Positions 62,124-64,000 of a stretch of DNA of 64,000 nt are shown one piece after another (position 1 is the first letter of the stretch; the number at the start of each line of letters is the position of its first letter). The DNA comes from Sphingobium algorifonticola (GTDB lineage Bacteria; Pseudomonadota; Alphaproteobacteria; Sphingomonadales; Sphingomonadaceae), in contig NZ_RZUL01000002.1 in NCBI RefSeq assembly GCF_004005485.1, positions 124,001 to 188,000 of the forward strand, written 5' to 3'. The notes under the pieces were generated by a model, which was given only the letters and a program-made list of their open reading frames with translations, searched no databases and was not told where the DNA came from. Both the position numbers and the translations under genes were made by a program.

Positions 62124-63122
62124 TCACAGCTTTATCAGCATCTTGCCCATATTCGCGCCGCTGAACAGGCCCAGAAATGCATCGGGTGCCTGCTCCAGCC
62201 CGTCGAATATCGTATGCCGCGGCGTCACGTCCCCGCTCTTCAGCATCGCGCCCATGTCCGCCTGAAAAGCAGGGAGATCGGCCAGATGGTCCGAATAGAG
62301 GAAGCCTGCGATGCGGATGCGGTTGACGATGATCATCCGCGAAAAGTGGAGCGCCAGCGGGTTGGCGTCATTATAGCCGCCGATCATCCCGCAGATGGCG
62401 AAGCGGGCGTCCTTTGTGCTGCAGGCCAGCGCCGCATCCAGATGATCGCCGCCGACATTGTCGAAATAGACGTCGATGCGCCCGTCGATGTCTCGCGTCG
62501 CCTGCCGCAACTGGTCGAGCACCGGGCCAGCGCGATAATCGATCACCGCGTCCGCCCCCAACGCCTTCACCCACGCACATTTTTCCGCCCCGCCGGCCGA
62601 TCCGATGACGGTCATGCCCTTGGCTTTCGCGATCTGCACGGCGATCGAGCCGACGGCTCCGGCGGCGGCGGACACGAAAACCCGGTCGCCCGCCTGCGCC
62701 TGCGCGACCTTCAGCAGGCCGATCCACGCCGTCGCCCCGGTCAGCCCCATGGCGTGCAGGAAGGATTCGAGCGGCACGTCGCTGTCGGGCAGCTTTACGG
62801 GCGTCAGCGCCTTGTCGACGATCGCCTCGTCGCGCCAGCCGCCCATGTGGAGCACCTTGTCGCCGACCGCAAAGCCCGGATGGCGGCTTTCGGTCACTTC
62901 GCCTGCCGCGCCGCCCGTCATCGGTGCATCGATGCCGAACGGCTCGACATAGCTTTTGCCCGCGTTCATCCGCCCGCGCATATAGGGATCGACCGAAAGC
63001 CAGCGATTGCGGACGCGGATTTCGCCTTCCTCCAGCGACCGTTCGGGCATGTCGCGCAAGGCGAAATGGGCGGCGGTGGGCAGGCCTTCGGGCCGCGACG
63101 TCAGGCACCATGCTCTGGCCAT
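62124..63122 (-). CDS. NADP-dependent MDR oxidoreductase (leukotriene B4 dehydrogenase-like)
   Basis: A 332-residue medium-chain reductase with RNRWLSVDPYMRGRM, GITHE-like LHAMGLTGATAWIGLLKVAQ, the cofactor motif VFVSAAAGAVGSIAVQIAKA and DVYFDNVGGDHLDAALAC. It belongs to the zinc-free CurA/YncB type that reduces alpha,beta-unsaturated ketones with NADPH. It converges with the helicase gene; physiological substrate unknown. Confidence 0.92.
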   Translation of the reverse strand: MARAWCLTSRPEGLPTAAHFALRDMPERSLEEGEIRVRNRWLSVDPYMRGRMNAGKSYVEPFGIDAPMTGGAAGEVTESRHPGFAVGDKVLHMGGWRDEAIVDKALTPVKLPDSDVPLESFLHAMGLTGATAWIGLLKVAQAQAGDRVFVSAAAGAVGSIAVQIAKAKGMTVIGSAGGAEKCAWVKALGADAVIDYRAGPVLDQLRQATRDIDGRIDVYFDNVGGDHLDAALACSTKDARFAICGMIGGYNDANPLALHFSRMIIVNRIRIAGFLYSDHLADLPAFQADMGAMLKSGDVTPRHTIFDGLEQAPDAFLGLFSGANMGKMLIKL

Positions 63123-63270
63123 GTCATTCTCTCCTTGATGTGTGCGCCGTTCCCGCAGGGGCAATGCCGCTGGCGGATAATGGTTGCACCATAGAGCCGC
63201 TCAGGCCGAAGATGCACGACATAAAAGACCGTTGCACGGTGCCATTGCCTCGCTTATAGCCGGGCGCCTT

Positions 63271-63346
<76 letters not shown>

Positions 63347-63439
63347 GCTTGCTTGAAGTCCGGCGCTGGACCCCCCATTTTCCACGGTAACAGGATCGCG
63401 GGGACATTCCGTCTCGCACCGGGGCGAGGCTTCTGGTTG

Positions 63440-64000
63440 ATGGCGCATGATGACGAGGATTTCCGGCGCGCGCGTGCCGTCCCCAGTGGCCGCATGGCCC
63501 GCTTTGGTGCGTTCGGTCGGCTGGCGGGCGGCGTTGCGGGCAATGTGCTGGCGCAGGGCGCGCGCAAGCTGGCTTCGGGTGAGCGGCCGCAATTGCGCGA
63601 TCTGCTTCTGACGCCCGGTAATGCGAAGCGGCTGACCGATCAGTTGTCCAGCCTGCGCGGCGCGGCGATGAAGCTGGGGCAGATGATTTCGATGGACGCT
63701 GGCGACATGCTGCCGGCCGAACTGACCGAGATCATGGCCCGGCTGCGCGATCGCGCCTATCATATGCCCCCGGCGCAACTCAACACCGTGCTCACCGCCG
63801 CCTGGGGTCCGCAATGGCGGCAGCGCGTCGCCCATTTCGAGGCGCATCCGCTGGCGGCTGCATCGATCGGCCAGGTGCATCGCGCCACGCGCAAGGATGG
63901 CCGCATATTGGCGGTAAAGGTGCAATATCCCGGCGTGCGGGAAAGCATCGATGCCGATGTCGACAATGTCGCGACGCTGCTGCGCCTGTCCGGCCTGCTC
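63440..64000 (+). CDS. ABC1/UbiB-family atypical kinase, N-terminal part (3' end outside window)
   Basis: From ATG 63440 the frame is open to the edge. It encodes [19 protein letters not shown], the KxGQ motif in [20 protein letters not shown], and the alanine-rich loop [18 protein letters not shown] followed by [19 protein letters not shown]. It is a second ABC1 kinase beside ubiB at 39.6 kb and differs in lacking the long N-terminal leader of that protein. Confidence 0.9.
   Translation, partial: MAHDDEDFRRARAVPSGRMARFGAFGRLAGGVAGNVLAQGARKLASGERPQLRDLLLTPGNAKRLTDQLSSLRGAAMKLGQMISMDAGDMLPAELTEIMARLRDRAYHMPPAQLNTVLTAAWGPQWRQRVAHFEAHPLAAASIGQVHRATRKDGRILAVKVQYPGVRESIDADVDNVATLLRLSGLL

Overview
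The window is 64 kb of a GC-rich bacterial chromosome, almost certainly an alphaproteobacterium of the Sphingomonadales (Sphingomonas/Sphingobium type). The grounds are gene content and order: cpoB-tilS-ftsH, serC-serA behind a structured leader, rpsT next to dnaA, ubiquinone genes (ubiG, ubiE, ubiB), an extensin-family lipoprotein, PTS-Ntr enzyme I, a DUF4130/radical-SAM DNA-repair pair and GANTC sites before dnaA. This is inferred from protein motifs read by eye; no database search was run. There is no integrase, transposase, phage gene, rRNA operon or CRISPR array.

Layout. 1-9 kb: end of a HerA/DUF87-type ATPase, a small Rap1a/Tai-like secreted protein, then the leftward block ptsP, rodZ-like, cpoB, tilS, ftsH. 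9-16.5 kb: a Tat-exported aminotransferase, a stand-alone Fic protein, a nitronate monooxygenase, lysC, ubiG, hisZ. 16.5-27 kb: a repeat-bounded DUF559 gene, serA and serC, extensin, a LOG-family protein, a membrane cytochrome c, pheA, a STAS-like protein, polA and an orphan PemK-like toxin gene. 27-36 kb: a class-A-like serine hydrolase, a DUF4130 protein, a small membrane protein and a radical-SAM repair protein, a soluble chemoreceptor, a second serine hydrolase, class I fumarase and a DUF962 protein. 36-43 kb: leftward run ubiE, ubiB, MazE/MazF-like pair, coaBC, dut, moeB, dsrE; then mutM and rpsT. 43-51 kb: dnaA, an HD-GYP protein, a DUF4136 lipoprotein, trpS, murJ, secB. 51-64 kb: tim44-like, mltA, smr, a GGDEF-EAL protein, dapE, a cupin, a GbsR/MarR regulator with a membrane protein under a matching operator, a GlcD-type oxidoreductase, a DEAD-box helicase, a quinone-reductase-like MDR enzyme, tRNA-Ala(CGC) and the start of an ABC1 kinase.

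Most of the window is core housekeeping. The accessory signal lies in small insertions between core genes: fic, the DUF559 cassette, two PemK/MazF toxin genes, and several families of long inverted extragenic repeats. The most testable regulatory observations are the paired operators of the GbsR module (about 57.0 and 57.65 kb), the palindromic operator of the MazEF pair whose toxin is translationally coupled to coaBC, the SD-sequestering leader of serC, and four GANTC sites in the dnaA upstream region.
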